NCBI RefSeq assembly: GCF_003342675.1
Contig: NZ_CP031148.1
Coordinates: 2,356,001-2,420,000, forward strand
DNA: 64,000 nucleotides
DNA from: Haloplanus rubicundus
Lineage (GTDB): Archaea > Halobacteriota > Halobacteria > Halobacteriales > Haloferacaceae
Direction: 5' to 3'
Both the position numbers and the translations under genes were made by a program. Shown here piece by piece: positions 18,159 through 25,980 of this stretch; positions within the stretch are counted from its first letter, which is position 1; the number at the start of each line of letters is the position of its first letter. The notes beneath the pieces were generated by a model that worked only from the letters and a program-made list of their open reading frames with translations, was not told the origin of the DNA and ran no database searches.

Positions 18159-18800
18159 GTGAACCCAGCACAGGACTCCCCCGACAATCCGTTCGGCATG
18201 GACGAGGACTGCCGGAACTGTTCGGATCTCTGTGACGCACGCACGAACGTCGTCCACGGCTACGGCGACGTCGCCGCGGACTTCCTGTTCGTCGGCGGCC
18301 GGCCGGGACCGGGTGCGGACCGCACCGGGGTCCCCTTCACCGGCGACGACGCCGGCCGTCGCCTCCAGCGAATCCTCGGCGCCCTCGACCTCTCGGCGTC
18401 GCCGCCCGACGCCGACCGCCCCGAACTCGAGGGGGCGTATCTCACCTACCTCACCCGGTGTCGCCACCCGGACCGCGGCCCGACCGACGAGGAGGTGGCG
18501 ACCTGCGATCCCTACCTCACCGCCGACCTGCGCATGATCAACCCGGAGATCATCGTCCCCGTCGGGACGCGAGCGCTCCGGGGCGTCGCCACCGAACACA
18601 CGACCCGCGATCCCGCGGAACTCGACGCCGCGGAGCAGCACGCGACGACGATCCGTGGCCGTGGCTTCGAACTCGTCCCGATGCGCGCCCTCGACGACCA
18701 GACCGACGCCGCAACCGAGGCCTTCGTCGAGTACTTCGCCGAGTCGGTGCTCGGACGGGACTACCGGCAGACGAAGGGACGGAGCGGCGCGCACGACTAG
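18159..18800 (+). CDS. Uracil-DNA glycosylase superfamily protein (Fe-S type)
   Basis: The 213-residue protein shows the family 4/5 uracil-DNA glycosylase layout. Motif 1 appears as GGRPGPGADRTGVPFTGDDAG (split: GGRPGPGAD near residue 46), and four cysteines (CRNC near the start, and C-x13-C in the segment RCRHPDRG to ATC) match the 4Fe-4S cluster pattern. The expected catalytic acidic residue is replaced or shifted, so activity on uracil is inferred from family only. The start is GTG at 18159, 39 bp after the Mrp gene. Confidence 0.75.
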   Translation: MNPAQDSPDNPFGMDEDCRNCSDLCDARTNVVHGYGDVAADFLFVGGRPGPGADRTGVPFTGDDAGRRLQRILGALDLSASPPDADRPELEGAYLTYLTRCRHPDRGPTDEEVATCDPYLTADLRMINPEIIVPVGTRALRGVATEHTTRDPAELDAAEQHATTIRGRGFELVPMRALDDQTDAATEAFVEYFAESVLGRDYRQTKGRSGAHD

Positions 18801-18845
18801 ACACGGACCGGCGCGTTCAAGGGCGCGCCGCCACGACCCGGAGGT

Positions 18846-19601
18846 ATGACCACCATCGCCGTGCTGGCCGATCCCCCGCGGGACGGGCTCGTCGCGACCG
18901 ATCTCGCGGCGACGAGCCCACTGACCGAGGCCGAGGCCGCGGAGTGGTACGCCGCGGTCCTCAAAGACGTCCTCGTCGCCGTCGACCGCTCCGGCGGCGA
19001 CCTCCTCGTCAACTACCGTCCGGACGACCTCCTGCCCGACGAACACGTCACGGAGACGGCGTCTGAGGCGGCCGTGCGGGCGGTGGCGGCGTCGGCGCTC
19101 GACGACCTCGGCGACGTTCGCTTCGAACCGCAAGTCGGCTCGAATATGGCCGCCCGCGCCGGCAACAGCGTCACTCACCTCCTCCGCGAGGAGGGTGTCG
19201 TCTCCGCCGCAGTCGTGGAACCGACCATCCCCTTCCTGACGCGGCCGATCGTCGACAACGCGGCGATGAAACTCCGGCGCTCCGAAGTCGTCCTCGGCAC
19301 CTCGACCCGGGGGCGCGTCTACTACGCCGGCTTCACCGACCCGATCGACTTCACCGACGCCTTCGCCGACCCGTCGCTGGAGACGCTGACCGCGCGGGGC
19401 CGCGACGAGGGCCACGACGTCGACTTCCTGCCGGTCCAGCCGGTCGTCGAGACTGGGTCGGATCTGCTCGACGCGCTCCCCCTCCTGAACGCACGGGTCG
19501 ACGCCGAACGGATCGTCCCCGTCCACACCGCCACCGTCGTCGACGAACTCGGCCTTCGGATCGACTACGACGGGGCGGAGCCGCGGCTGGTTCGGGACTG
19601 A
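18846..19601 (+). CDS. DUF2064-like (nucleotide-sugar-transferase-like) protein
   Basis: The 251-residue acidic protein begins MTTIAVLADPPRDGLVATDL, as in haloarchaeal DUF2064/TIGR04282-like proteins, which have a glycosyltransferase-A-type fold. A central QVGSNMAARAGNSVTHLL and the segment VEPTIPFLTRPIVDNAAMKL could form the nucleotide pocket. No typical DxD metal motif is obvious. It follows the UDG gene by 45 bp on the same strand. The family placement is moderate and the substrate unknown. Confidence 0.55.
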   Translation: MTTIAVLADPPRDGLVATDLAATSPLTEAEAAEWYAAVLKDVLVAVDRSGGDLLVNYRPDDLLPDEHVTETASEAAVRAVAASALDDLGDVRFEPQVGSNMAARAGNSVTHLLREEGVVSAAVVEPTIPFLTRPIVDNAAMKLRRSEVVLGTSTRGRVYYAGFTDPIDFTDAFADPSLETLTARGRDEGHDVDFLPVQPVVETGSDLLDALPLLNARVDAERIVPVHTATVVDELGLRIDYDGAEPRLVRD

Positions 19602-19669
19602 TACCGCCGGCCACAAGTTTCAACCGACCTACGTCTTTTTGTAGTGCGACCGACAACTTTTCCCCGACC

Positions 19670-20428
19670 ATGAACGGAATCCGGGATTCGGTGGCGGTCG
19701 TAACGGGTGCGAGCAGCGGTATCGGCCGGGCGGCAGCGATGCGATTCGCCGCGGAGGGTGCGAGCGTCGTCGCGGCGGACGTGGACGCGGCCGGCGGGGA
19801 GGAGACCGTCGACGCGATCCACGAGGCCGGTGGCGAGGCGACGTTCGTCGAGACGGACGTGAGCGACCGGGACGACGTCGAGGCGATGGTCGCCACGGCC
19901 GTCGAGCGCTACGGCGGTCTCGACTTCGCGTTCAACAACGCCGGTATCGAGGGGCACAACGACTCGTTGGTCGATCAGTCGGACGACGACTGGGAGCGCG
20001 TCGTCGACATCAACCTCAAGGGCGTCTTTCTGGGACTGCAGGCCGAGATCCCCGCGATGATCGAGGACGGCGGCGGCGCCATCGTGAACACCTCCTCCAT
20101 CGCGGGCGTCGTCGGCTTTCAGGGCGTCAGCCCCTACGTCGCGAGCAAGCACGGCGTGATCGGGTTGACCAAGACCGCCGCGCTGGAGTACGGCCGGGAC
20201 GGCGTGCGGGTAAACGCCATCTCGCCGGGGGTGATCGAGACGCCGATGGTCGAACGGGCGTCGACGGCGAACCCGGAGATGATCGAGGGCGTCAGCGAGG
20301 CGACGCCGATGGGTCGCATCGGCGAGCCCGAGGAAATCGGCGACGCCGCGGTGTGGCTCTGCTCGGCCGACGCGTCCTTCGTGACCGGCGAGACGCTGGT
20401 GATCGACGGCGGGTACGTAAGTCAGTGA
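19670..20428 (+). CDS. SDR-family NAD(P)-dependent oxidoreductase
   Basis: The 252-residue classical short-chain dehydrogenase has the nucleotide-binding TGASSGIG (residues 12-19), NNAG near residue 88, catalytic Ser in NTSSIAG, YVASK near residue 160, and ends ETLVIDGGYVSQ. The Asp at the end of beta-2 (VVAADVD) suggests NAD preference. The substrate is unknown; FabG-like or glucose dehydrogenase-like annotations are both usual. It is monocistronic, between the DUF2064-like gene and tRNA-Ser. Confidence 0.9.
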   Translation: MNGIRDSVAVVTGASSGIGRAAAMRFAAEGASVVAADVDAAGGEETVDAIHEAGGEATFVETDVSDRDDVEAMVATAVERYGGLDFAFNNAGIEGHNDSLVDQSDDDWERVVDINLKGVFLGLQAEIPAMIEDGGGAIVNTSSIAGVVGFQGVSPYVASKHGVIGLTKTAALEYGRDGVRVNAISPGVIETPMVERASTANPEMIEGVSEATPMGRIGEPEEIGDAAVWLCSADASFVTGETLVIDGGYVSQ

Positions 20429-20480
20429 GCGTCGGCCGAACCGACAGGCCTTAGCCCGCCGCGACGGAACGTCGGGACGT

Positions 20481-20564
20481 GGTGGGATGGCAGAGCGGCC
20501 TATTGCGCCTGCCTTGAAAGCAGGTAGCCTCACGGCTTCCTGGGTTCGAATCCCAGTCCCACCG
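20481..20564 (+). tRNA. tRNA-Ser (anticodon TGA)
   Basis: The 84-nt gene has acceptor stem GGTGGGA/TCCCACC with discriminator G, a long variable arm, T-arm CTGGGTTCGAATCCCAG and anticodon stem CCTGC/GCAGG around loop CTTGAAA. It decodes UCA. No intron or encoded CCA is seen. Copies of its 3' end continue downstream for nearly 450 bp. Confidence 0.95.
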
Positions 20565-21040
20565 CTTCTCCGCGAACGCCAGTGAGCGGAGAGCGGCCGC
20601 TGGGATTCGAATCAGGGAGGGCGCGCGCAACGGAGTGAGCACGTCCGACCGTGGTTCGAATCCCAGTCCCACCGATGGCCGTCGCGCCCTGTTCTGGCGC
20701 GACGGACGAGTACGACTGGCGATTCGAGCCCGACCAGTCGCGCGCAGCGAGCGACGCGAGCGAGCACGTCTGGTTCCGGTTCGAATCCCAGTCCCACCGG
20801 TTTTCACGAGCGCTAGCGAGAGAAAAGCGACCGCTGGCGATTCGAATTCCAGTCCCACCGACTTCTCTCGACTCGCTTCGCTCGTCTCGATCAGTCGGTG
20901 ACCTCCCGCTCGCTCCGCTCGCGGGAGTCCCACCGACGTCTCCCGACGCCCTTCGCTCGTCTCGATCAGTCGGTGACCTCCCGCTCGCTCCGCTCGCGGG
21001 AGTCCCACCGACGTCTCCCGACGCCCTTCGCTCGTCTCTG
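20565..21040. repeat. Ladder of tRNA-Ser 3'-end copies
   Basis: The final 22 nt of the tRNA (20543-20564) recur exactly at 20653-20674 and 20778-20799, and with two differences at 20839-20860. Only the terminal AGTCCCACCG recurs at 20926-20935 and 21001-21010. A degraded T-arm copy lies at about 20598-20616. The last two units form a near-exact 75-bp tandem repeat (period from 20891 to 20966). Spacers contain short inverted repeats such as CGCTCGCTCCGCTCGCG. The 563 bp from 20565 to 21127 hold no convincing protein gene. Repeated integration at the tRNA end is the simplest explanation. Confidence 0.85.
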
Positions 21041-21096
21041 CCGGAACTTCACGTCAACAGTTATCGCGACACACGTCAGCCCACAACAATAATAAT

Positions 21097-21106
21097 CGTT
21101 ATACAT
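21097..21106 (+). promoter_or_regulatory. Box A of the small zinc-finger gene
   Basis: CGTTATACAT lies about 27 bp upstream of the ATG at 21128, inside an AT-rich patch, which fits a leaderless transcript for the small zinc-finger protein. Confidence 0.5.
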
Positions 21107-21127
21107 CTGGATACAAACCATACGTGT

Positions 21128-21247
21128 ATGTCGACAGGCCAGTCGATGACGGCGGCTTCGCACCGGTGTGGCTGCGGCGAAACCTTCGATACGACGGAGG
21201 CGCTCGTCCGGCACGCCCGAGAGGTACACCGGTTCTCCCCGCTGTAG
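21128..21247 (+). CDS. Small C2H2-type zinc-finger protein
   Basis: The 39-residue protein has a single C-x-C...H-x4-H zinc finger (HRCGCGETFDTTEALVRHAR, then EVH). Single-finger microproteins of this type are common in haloarchaea and probably bind nucleic acid or a protein partner. ATG at 21128 lies at leaderless distance from a TATA-like element; a second ATG (MTAASHR) is seven codons in. It stands alone after the tRNA repeat ladder. Confidence 0.7.
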   Translation: MSTGQSMTAASHRCGCGETFDTTEALVRHAREVHRFSPL

Positions 21248-21311
21248 GCTGTCGGCGACGTTCTCCGGTTTCGAACGTAACGGCTTTGAGCCACGCGACT
21301 AACGGTCGGAC

Positions 21312-21608
21312 ATGGATTGGCCACACGACCCGGACGGCGAGGAGGGCAGCGAGGGCGGCCGCAAGTACGGCCACGCCGTCATCGCCAAGAAAGTCGACGA
21401 AGACCAGGACTTCCCCCTCGAGGTCGCGGCCTTCGTCGACCAGTACGGCGACGACCCCGTTCGGATCGACCACGAGACGGTCGTCTCCCTCCGGGACATC
21501 TTCGAGGGCGTCGACGCCGAGGAGTTCGGCGACTTCGTCGAGATGCACCGCGCGCTCGGCAAGGCGATGCGGGCGAACGGCTACTGGTTCTATCAGGAAT
21601 CGTCGTAA
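21312..21608 (+). CDS. Conserved haloarchaeal small protein, unknown
   Basis: The 98-residue very acidic protein (MDWPHDPDGEEGSEGGRKYG..., ending HRALGKAMRANGYWFYQESS) is mostly helical in appearance and has no cysteine or catalytic motif. I recognise it only as a haloarchaeal conserved hypothetical. Strong acidic bias and clean boundaries support a real gene. It has its own start 64 bp after the zinc-finger gene. Confidence 0.7.
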   Translation: MDWPHDPDGEEGSEGGRKYGHAVIAKKVDEDQDFPLEVAAFVDQYGDDPVRIDHETVVSLRDIFEGVDAEEFGDFVEMHRALGKAMRANGYWFYQESS

Positions 21609-21702
21609 GGGTCAGCTCCCGTCGTGACCGTCCGGCGAGAGCCGGCGGCGACGTACTGTCTGAGGGTGCTGACGCCCGACGGGACCCCGATTTTGCGGAA
21701 GA

Positions 21703-21710
21703 GTTTATCA
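21703..21710 (+). promoter_or_regulatory. Box A of the substrate-binding protein gene
   Basis: GTTTATCA is centred about 27 bp before the ATG at 21734, which supports a leaderless start and rules out the longer upstream reading frame. Confidence 0.55.
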
Positions 21711-21733
21711 ATTCTGCGGCCATTCGTGTTTGT

Positions 21734-23077
21734 ATGGTACGTGATATCGGACGACGCGAGTTGCTCGTCGGGGCCGGAACGGCCGGTGCCGTCGGATTAG
21801 CGGGCTGTATCGGCGGTGGCGGCGACGGTGGCGACGGTGGCGGTGGCGACGGTGGCGGTGGCGGCGGTGGCGGCGACGGTGGCCCCGACATGCTCGTCGT
21901 CATCGGCTACCCCGAGAGCGGGATCCAGCTGTTCCGCGACTACTACTCCATGGCGAGCGGCGAACACGACATCCTCGTGCCGGACGGCCTCCGCGACGGC
22001 GCCATGCCCGGACAGGTCGGCAACGACATGGAGAACGTTATCGGGACGGCGCCCGCCGCAGGCGGGCCGAATCAGGAGGCGTTCACGTCGATGTTCCAGG
22101 ACCAGTACGGCGCGGAACCAGGGGTGTTCACCTCCCAGTCGTACGACTCGGTCGCTCTCCAGATTCTCGCGAACGCGGCGGCGGGCGAGAACGACGGGAC
22201 GGCCATCCGCGACCAGATGCGTCGTATCGCCAACCCCGGCGGCACCGAGTACGGCCCCCAGAACTTCCTCGACGCCGTCGAGGCGGCGGCCAACGGCGAG
22301 GACATCAACTACCAAGGCGCCTCCAGCGCGACCAACTTCAACCAGGCCGGCGATCCGGCGTCCGCGGCGTACGCCATCTGGGAGTTCCGAGGAGCCGATC
22401 AGGAGGGGACCAGCCAGGTCGAGGTGCAGAACTTCGAGGGCGCGAACCCGTCGGGTGGTGGCGCGATGGCCGACAGCGGCCCCGGCGGCATGGGCCGCAC
22501 CATCGACGTGGGCATCCTCCTGCCGGAGACGGGTGACCTCGCGTCCGTCGGCGGCCCGATGATCCAGGCGGCGCAGTTGCCGGCGCGGCAGGTCAACAAC
22601 TCCGATCTGGATCTGGAGGTGAACGCGCAGGTCGAGGACACCCAGACGTCGCCCTCGGCGGGCGTGACGGCGGCGGAAGCCCTCGTCAACGCCGGGATGC
22701 CGAGCGTCTGTGGCTCCGCGTCCTCCGGCGTGAACGTCCCCGTCTCACAGGAGGTGTTCATCCCCAACCAGATCGTCGGCTGTTCGCCGTCCAGTACCGC
22801 CCTCTCGGTCACGAGCCTCGACGACGACGACTACATCTTCCGGACCGCACCATCCGACCAGTTGCAGGGCCGCGTGATGGCACAGGTCGCGTCCGAACGC
22901 CTCGAGAACACGTCGGCGGCGACGCTGTACGTCAACAACGACTACGGCCAGCAACTCTCGAATCGCTTCACCGAAGTGTTCCAAGACGAGTTCGGCGGCA
23001 CCGTGACGAATCAGGTGGCGTTCAACATCGGCGAGTCGTCGTACACGTCGGTGCTCGAGACGGCGCTGTCGGCCTAA
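21734..23077 (+). CDS. Circularly permuted LivK-type branched-chain amino acid binding lipoprotein
   Basis: The 447-residue exported protein starts with a Tat-type signal (GRRELLVGAG) and lipobox LAGC (Cys25), then a Gly/Asp linker to residue 50. Residues 51-238 (PDMLVVIGYPESGIQLFRDY onward) match what is normally the C-terminal half of LivJ/LivK proteins. A second Gly-rich linker (about 239-255) leads to residues 256-447, which match the normal N-terminal half (IDVGILLPETGDLASVGG, ending SYTSVLETALSA). In LivJ the order is the reverse, and the segment ending ALSA is followed directly by the strand like DMLVVIGY. So both halves are present once, in swapped order. The stop overlaps livF (convergent) by 4 bp. 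Confidence 0.85.
   Translation: MVRDIGRRELLVGAGTAGAVGLAGCIGGGGDGGDGGGGDGGGGGGGGDGGPDMLVVIGYPESGIQLFRDYYSMASGEHDILVPDGLRDGAMPGQVGNDMENVIGTAPAAGGPNQEAFTSMFQDQYGAEPGVFTSQSYDSVALQILANAAAGENDGTAIRDQMRRIANPGGTEYGPQNFLDAVEAAANGEDINYQGASSATNFNQAGDPASAAYAIWEFRGADQEGTSQVEVQNFEGANPSGGGAMADSGPGGMGRTIDVGILLPETGDLASVGGPMIQAAQLPARQVNNSDLDLEVNAQVEDTQTSPSAGVTAAEALVNAGMPSVCGSASSGVNVPVSQEVFIPNQIVGCSPSSTALSVTSLDDDDYIFRTAPSDQLQGRVMAQVASERLENTSAATLYVNNDYGQQLSNRFTEVFQDEFGGTVTNQVAFNIGESSYTSVLETALSA
21812..21884 (+). repeat. GGTGGCGAC-type low-complexity tract
   Basis: Iterated GGTGGC/GACGGT units encode the Gly/Asp linker after the lipobox of the substrate-binding protein. Such tracts slip and recombine easily and may have taken part in the rearrangement of this gene. 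Confidence 0.8.
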
Positions 23078-23778
23078 CCGCCGAGGAACTGCTGGCGGAC
23101 CTCCTCGTCGTCGAGGAGCGTCCGGCCGTCGCCCTCGAACCGATTCTGGCCGTTCGCGAGGACGTACCCCCGATCACAGCGCCGGAGCGCCTCCTTCGCG
23201 TTCTGCTCGACCATCAGGATCGCCGTGCCGGCGTCGTTGATCTCGTCGATCCGGTCGAACATCTCGTCGACGAGGTCGGGCGCGAGACCGGCGCTCGGTT
23301 CGTCCAGCAGGAGGAGCGCGGGGTCGAGCATCAGCGCCCGGCCCATGGCGAGCATCTGTCGTTGCCCGCCGCTCATCGTCCCCGCCGTCTGGCTCTGGCG
23401 CTCCTCGAGGACCGGGAACCGCTCGAACACCTCCCGGAGTCGGTCTTCGGGCAGGTCGTCGAGGATGTACGCACCCATCTCCAGGTTCTCCCGGACCGAC
23501 AGCGACGCGAACACGTTGTCGGACTGTGGCACGTATCCGATCCCCTCGTGGATGATCTCCTCGGGGGGACGGCCGGTGATGTCCCGGCCGTCGAAGGTCA
23601 CCTCCCCACCCATGTAGGTGGTGAGGCCGAAGACGGACTTCATCACGGTCGACTTGCCGGCGCCGTTCGGGCCGACGATGGTGACGTACTCCTCGTCGCC
23701 GACGTCCATGTCGACGCCGCTCAGGATCTGGAGGTCGCCGTAGCCGGCGTCTAAGTCGCGGACGGTCAGGAGGCTCAT
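23074..23778 (-). CDS. livF: Branched-chain amino acid ABC transporter ATPase LivF
   Basis: The 234-residue ATPase has Walker A VGPNGAGKST, Q-loop GYVPQSDNVFASLSV, signature MSGGQRQMLAMGRAL and Walker B LLLLDEPSAGLAP, the LivF pattern. It energises uptake through LivHM with LivG. Its start overlaps livG by 4 bp. The operon reads livH-livM-livG-livF from right to left, and its 3' end meets the convergent substrate-binding gene. Confidence 0.95.
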   Translation of the reverse strand: MSLLTVRDLDAGYGDLQILSGVDMDVGDEEYVTIVGPNGAGKSTVMKSVFGLTTYMGGEVTFDGRDITGRPPEEIIHEGIGYVPQSDNVFASLSVRENLEMGAYILDDLPEDRLREVFERFPVLEERQSQTAGTMSGGQRQMLAMGRALMLDPALLLLDEPSAGLAPDLVDEMFDRIDEINDAGTAILMVEQNAKEALRRCDRGYVLANGQNRFEGDGRTLLDDEEVRQQFLGG

Positions 23779-24581
23779 ACGTCGCCTCCCAGATACGCCT
23801 CGATGACCTCCTCGTTCGATTTGATCTCCGCGGGCGTCCCTTCGGTCAGAATCTGCCCCTGGTGCATCACGATCACGTGCCGGCAGTTGTTCATGATGAG
23901 ATCCATGTCGTGTTCGACCAGGAGGAAGGTGTACCCCTGATCGCGGAGTTCGTGGATGTGTTCGAGGAGCCGTTTCTCCAGCGTCGGGTTGACGCCGGCG
24001 AACGGTTCGTCGAGGAGGAGCATGTCGGGGTCGGTCAGGAGCGCCCGTGCCATCTCCAGCAGTTTGCGCTGGCCGCCAGAGAGGTTGCCCGCGTACTCCT
24101 CGGCGAGGTGTTCGATGTCGAAGAAGTCAAGCGTCTCCCACACCCGGTCGAGGAGTTCGGCTTCCTGCTTTCGGACGCTCCCGCGGGCGCCGGGGAGGAC
24201 CGACCGCCAGAGATGTTCGCCACGCTGGCCCTTCGGCGCGAGCATCATGTTCTCGAGGACGGTCATCTCGCCGAGTTCGCGGGCGATCTGGAAAGTCCTG
24301 ACCAGCCCGCGATTGGCGATTTCGTAGGGTTCGTGCCCGGTGATGTCGTCGCCGTCGAAGGTGATCGTCCCCGTGTCGGGCGAGAGCATGCCGGTAATGA
24401 GGTTGAACGTCGTCGACTTGCCGGCGCCGTTCGGGCCGATCAGCCCCGTGAGCGTCCCGCGTTCGACCTCGAAGCTCGCGCCGTCGACGGCCGTGATGCC
24501 GCCGAAGCGTTTCGTCAGCCCCTCGACCCGGAGCGGCGTCTCGCTCACGTCGGGCCGGGACTGGGTGATCGACTTACTCAT
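23775..24581 (-). CDS. livG: Branched-chain amino acid ABC transporter ATPase LivG
   Basis: The 268-residue ATPase has Walker A IGPNGAGKSTTFNLITG, the LivG-typical LVRTFQIARELGEMTVLENMM, signature LSGGQRKLLEMARAL, Walker B LLLDEPFAGVNP and LVEHDMD. ATG at 24581 overlaps the livM stop region; the reading frame continues upstream but without conserved sequence. It is the partner of LivF. Confidence 0.95.
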   Translation of the reverse strand: MSKSITQSRPDVSETPLRVEGLTKRFGGITAVDGASFEVERGTLTGLIGPNGAGKSTTFNLITGMLSPDTGTITFDGDDITGHEPYEIANRGLVRTFQIARELGEMTVLENMMLAPKGQRGEHLWRSVLPGARGSVRKQEAELLDRVWETLDFFDIEHLAEEYAGNLSGGQRKLLEMARALLTDPDMLLLDEPFAGVNPTLEKRLLEHIHELRDQGYTFLLVEHDMDLIMNNCRHVIVMHQGQILTEGTPAEIKSNEEVIEAYLGGDV

Positions 24582-25980
24582 CGGTCGCACCTCCGGAGCC
24601 GTCGCCGTCGGTCCCCGGCGTCGGGGCGGCGTCAGGGTCCGAGCCGCCGCCACGGCCCGCGCCGCCGCCCGGCCGCCCGAGCGGGATGGCCGCGGCCGTC
24701 TCCTTGCGGTGGCCGAGCATTCCCTCCGGCCGATTGTGCATCAACCAGACGAGCGCGACGCCCATGACGACCAGCTGGAGCTGGCGCACCGAATCGAGCG
24801 TGTATAGCAGGAAGGGGAACGGATCGACGTTGGAGATGAGCGGCGAAATCGCCGGCCCGAAACTGCTCGGCGCCTCGCCGGGTTGGAAGACGGAGGTGAC
24901 GACGTTCTGGAAGTAGAGCGGCCCCTGATAGAGGACGGCGGCGAAGACGGCCCCACCCATGACGCTGCCGGTATTGGACCCGGCGCCCCCGATGATGAGC
25001 GCGATCCAGACGAAGAAGGTGAGCCGCGGCCGGAAGAAGTTGGGCGTCACCGCGCCCTGGCCCATCAGCCAGAGGATACCGGCCAGCCCCATCAGCGCAC
25101 AGCCGAGCATGAACGAGACGATTTTGAAGCGGTCGGTGTTCTTGCCGAGGGCGCGGGCCACGTCCTCGTCCTCGCGGATGGCCTTCAGGACGCGCCCGAA
25201 CGGCGACTCGCCCGTCCGCTTCAGGAGCCAGAAGTAGGCGGCGACGACGCCGAGGAGGACCAGCCCGTAGACGAGACTGTGGACGATGGGTTCGGGGTTG
25301 TTCGGAACGACGCCGCCGACGAGGGCGACGAGACCGTCGTACGCCCCCGAGAGCCCGATGGCGTCGATGAACGCGAGGAGGGGGTCGGGGAAATCGAGGA
25401 TGAGGCCGCTCCCGCCGCCGAAGCCGACGCGGGTGGTGTCGCCGGCGAGGTTGTACGGGAACTGGAACCGCTGGAAGGTCGACGAGAGGAAGGAGAAGCG
25501 GACGATTTCGGACATCGCGATGGTCACGATGGCGAGGTAGTCGGCGCGAAGCCGAAGCGCGGGGAGGGCAACGACGAAGCCGAGCACCGCAGCGGCGACC
25601 ATCCCGGCGAGGATGCCGACCGGGATTGGGAGGCCGAGGCCGCCGACCTGCGCGGCACCCCCGGAGCCGTACAGCGGCTTGGAGACGAAGGCCATCACGT
25701 AGATGCCGACGGCCATGAAGCCGACGACGCCGATGTTGAACAGGCCGGTGTACCCCCAGTGGAGGTTCAAGGCGAGCGCGAGGGTGGCGAAGACGCCGAT
25801 GTAGAAGGTGAGTGAGGCGAGCGAGTTCAACTGGCCGCGGACGCTGTAGCCGAGGACGAGGCCGCTGACGAGATACGCCCCGTAGATGACGAGCAGGAGG
25901 GCGGCGATTTTGACCGCGTCCTGTGCCCAGAGGTGGCGGAGCGTCCCGGCCGCGGATTCGTCGGTCTCGCTCTCGCTCAT
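24574..25980 (-). CDS. livM: Branched-chain amino acid ABC permease LivM
   Basis: The 468-residue membrane protein has about ten hydrophobic segments. The conserved LivM region is LALNLHWGYTGLFNIGVVGF (near residue 70), followed by ADYLAIVTIAMSEIVRF and RVLKAIREDEDVARALGKN (ATPase contact). A hydrophilic C-terminal tail of about 45 residues rich in Gly, Pro and Asp is an extra. ATG at 25980 overlaps the livH stop by 4 bp. It pairs with LivH to form the channel. Confidence 0.94.
   Translation of the reverse strand: MSESETDESAAGTLRHLWAQDAVKIAALLLVIYGAYLVSGLVLGYSVRGQLNSLASLTFYIGVFATLALALNLHWGYTGLFNIGVVGFMAVGIYVMAFVSKPLYGSGGAAQVGGLGLPIPVGILAGMVAAAVLGFVVALPALRLRADYLAIVTIAMSEIVRFSFLSSTFQRFQFPYNLAGDTTRVGFGGGSGLILDFPDPLLAFIDAIGLSGAYDGLVALVGGVVPNNPEPIVHSLVYGLVLLGVVAAYFWLLKRTGESPFGRVLKAIREDEDVARALGKNTDRFKIVSFMLGCALMGLAGILWLMGQGAVTPNFFRPRLTFFVWIALIIGGAGSNTGSVMGGAVFAAVLYQGPLYFQNVVTSVFQPGEAPSSFGPAISPLISNVDPFPFLLYTLDSVRQLQLVVMGVALVWLMHNRPEGMLGHRKETAAAIPLGRPGGGAGRGGGSDPDAAPTPGTDGDGSGGATDE

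Noticed and set aside
20451-21008. 185-codon open frame on the minus strand over the tRNA-Ser repeat ladder
   Set aside because: It consists of translated tRNA and repeat copies (recurring GLPRAERAGGHRLIETSE units) and crosses the tRNA gene itself.
20891-21040. 75-bp tandem repeats considered as a CRISPR array
   Set aside because: Only two units, no unique spacers of regular length, and the unit contains the tRNA 3' end; no cas genes are present.
21097-21247. Zinc-finger ORF suspected to be a random frame
   Set aside because: Rejected as noise only at first; the C-x-C/H-x4-H spacing and a well-placed box A support a real microprotein, so it is listed as a gene.
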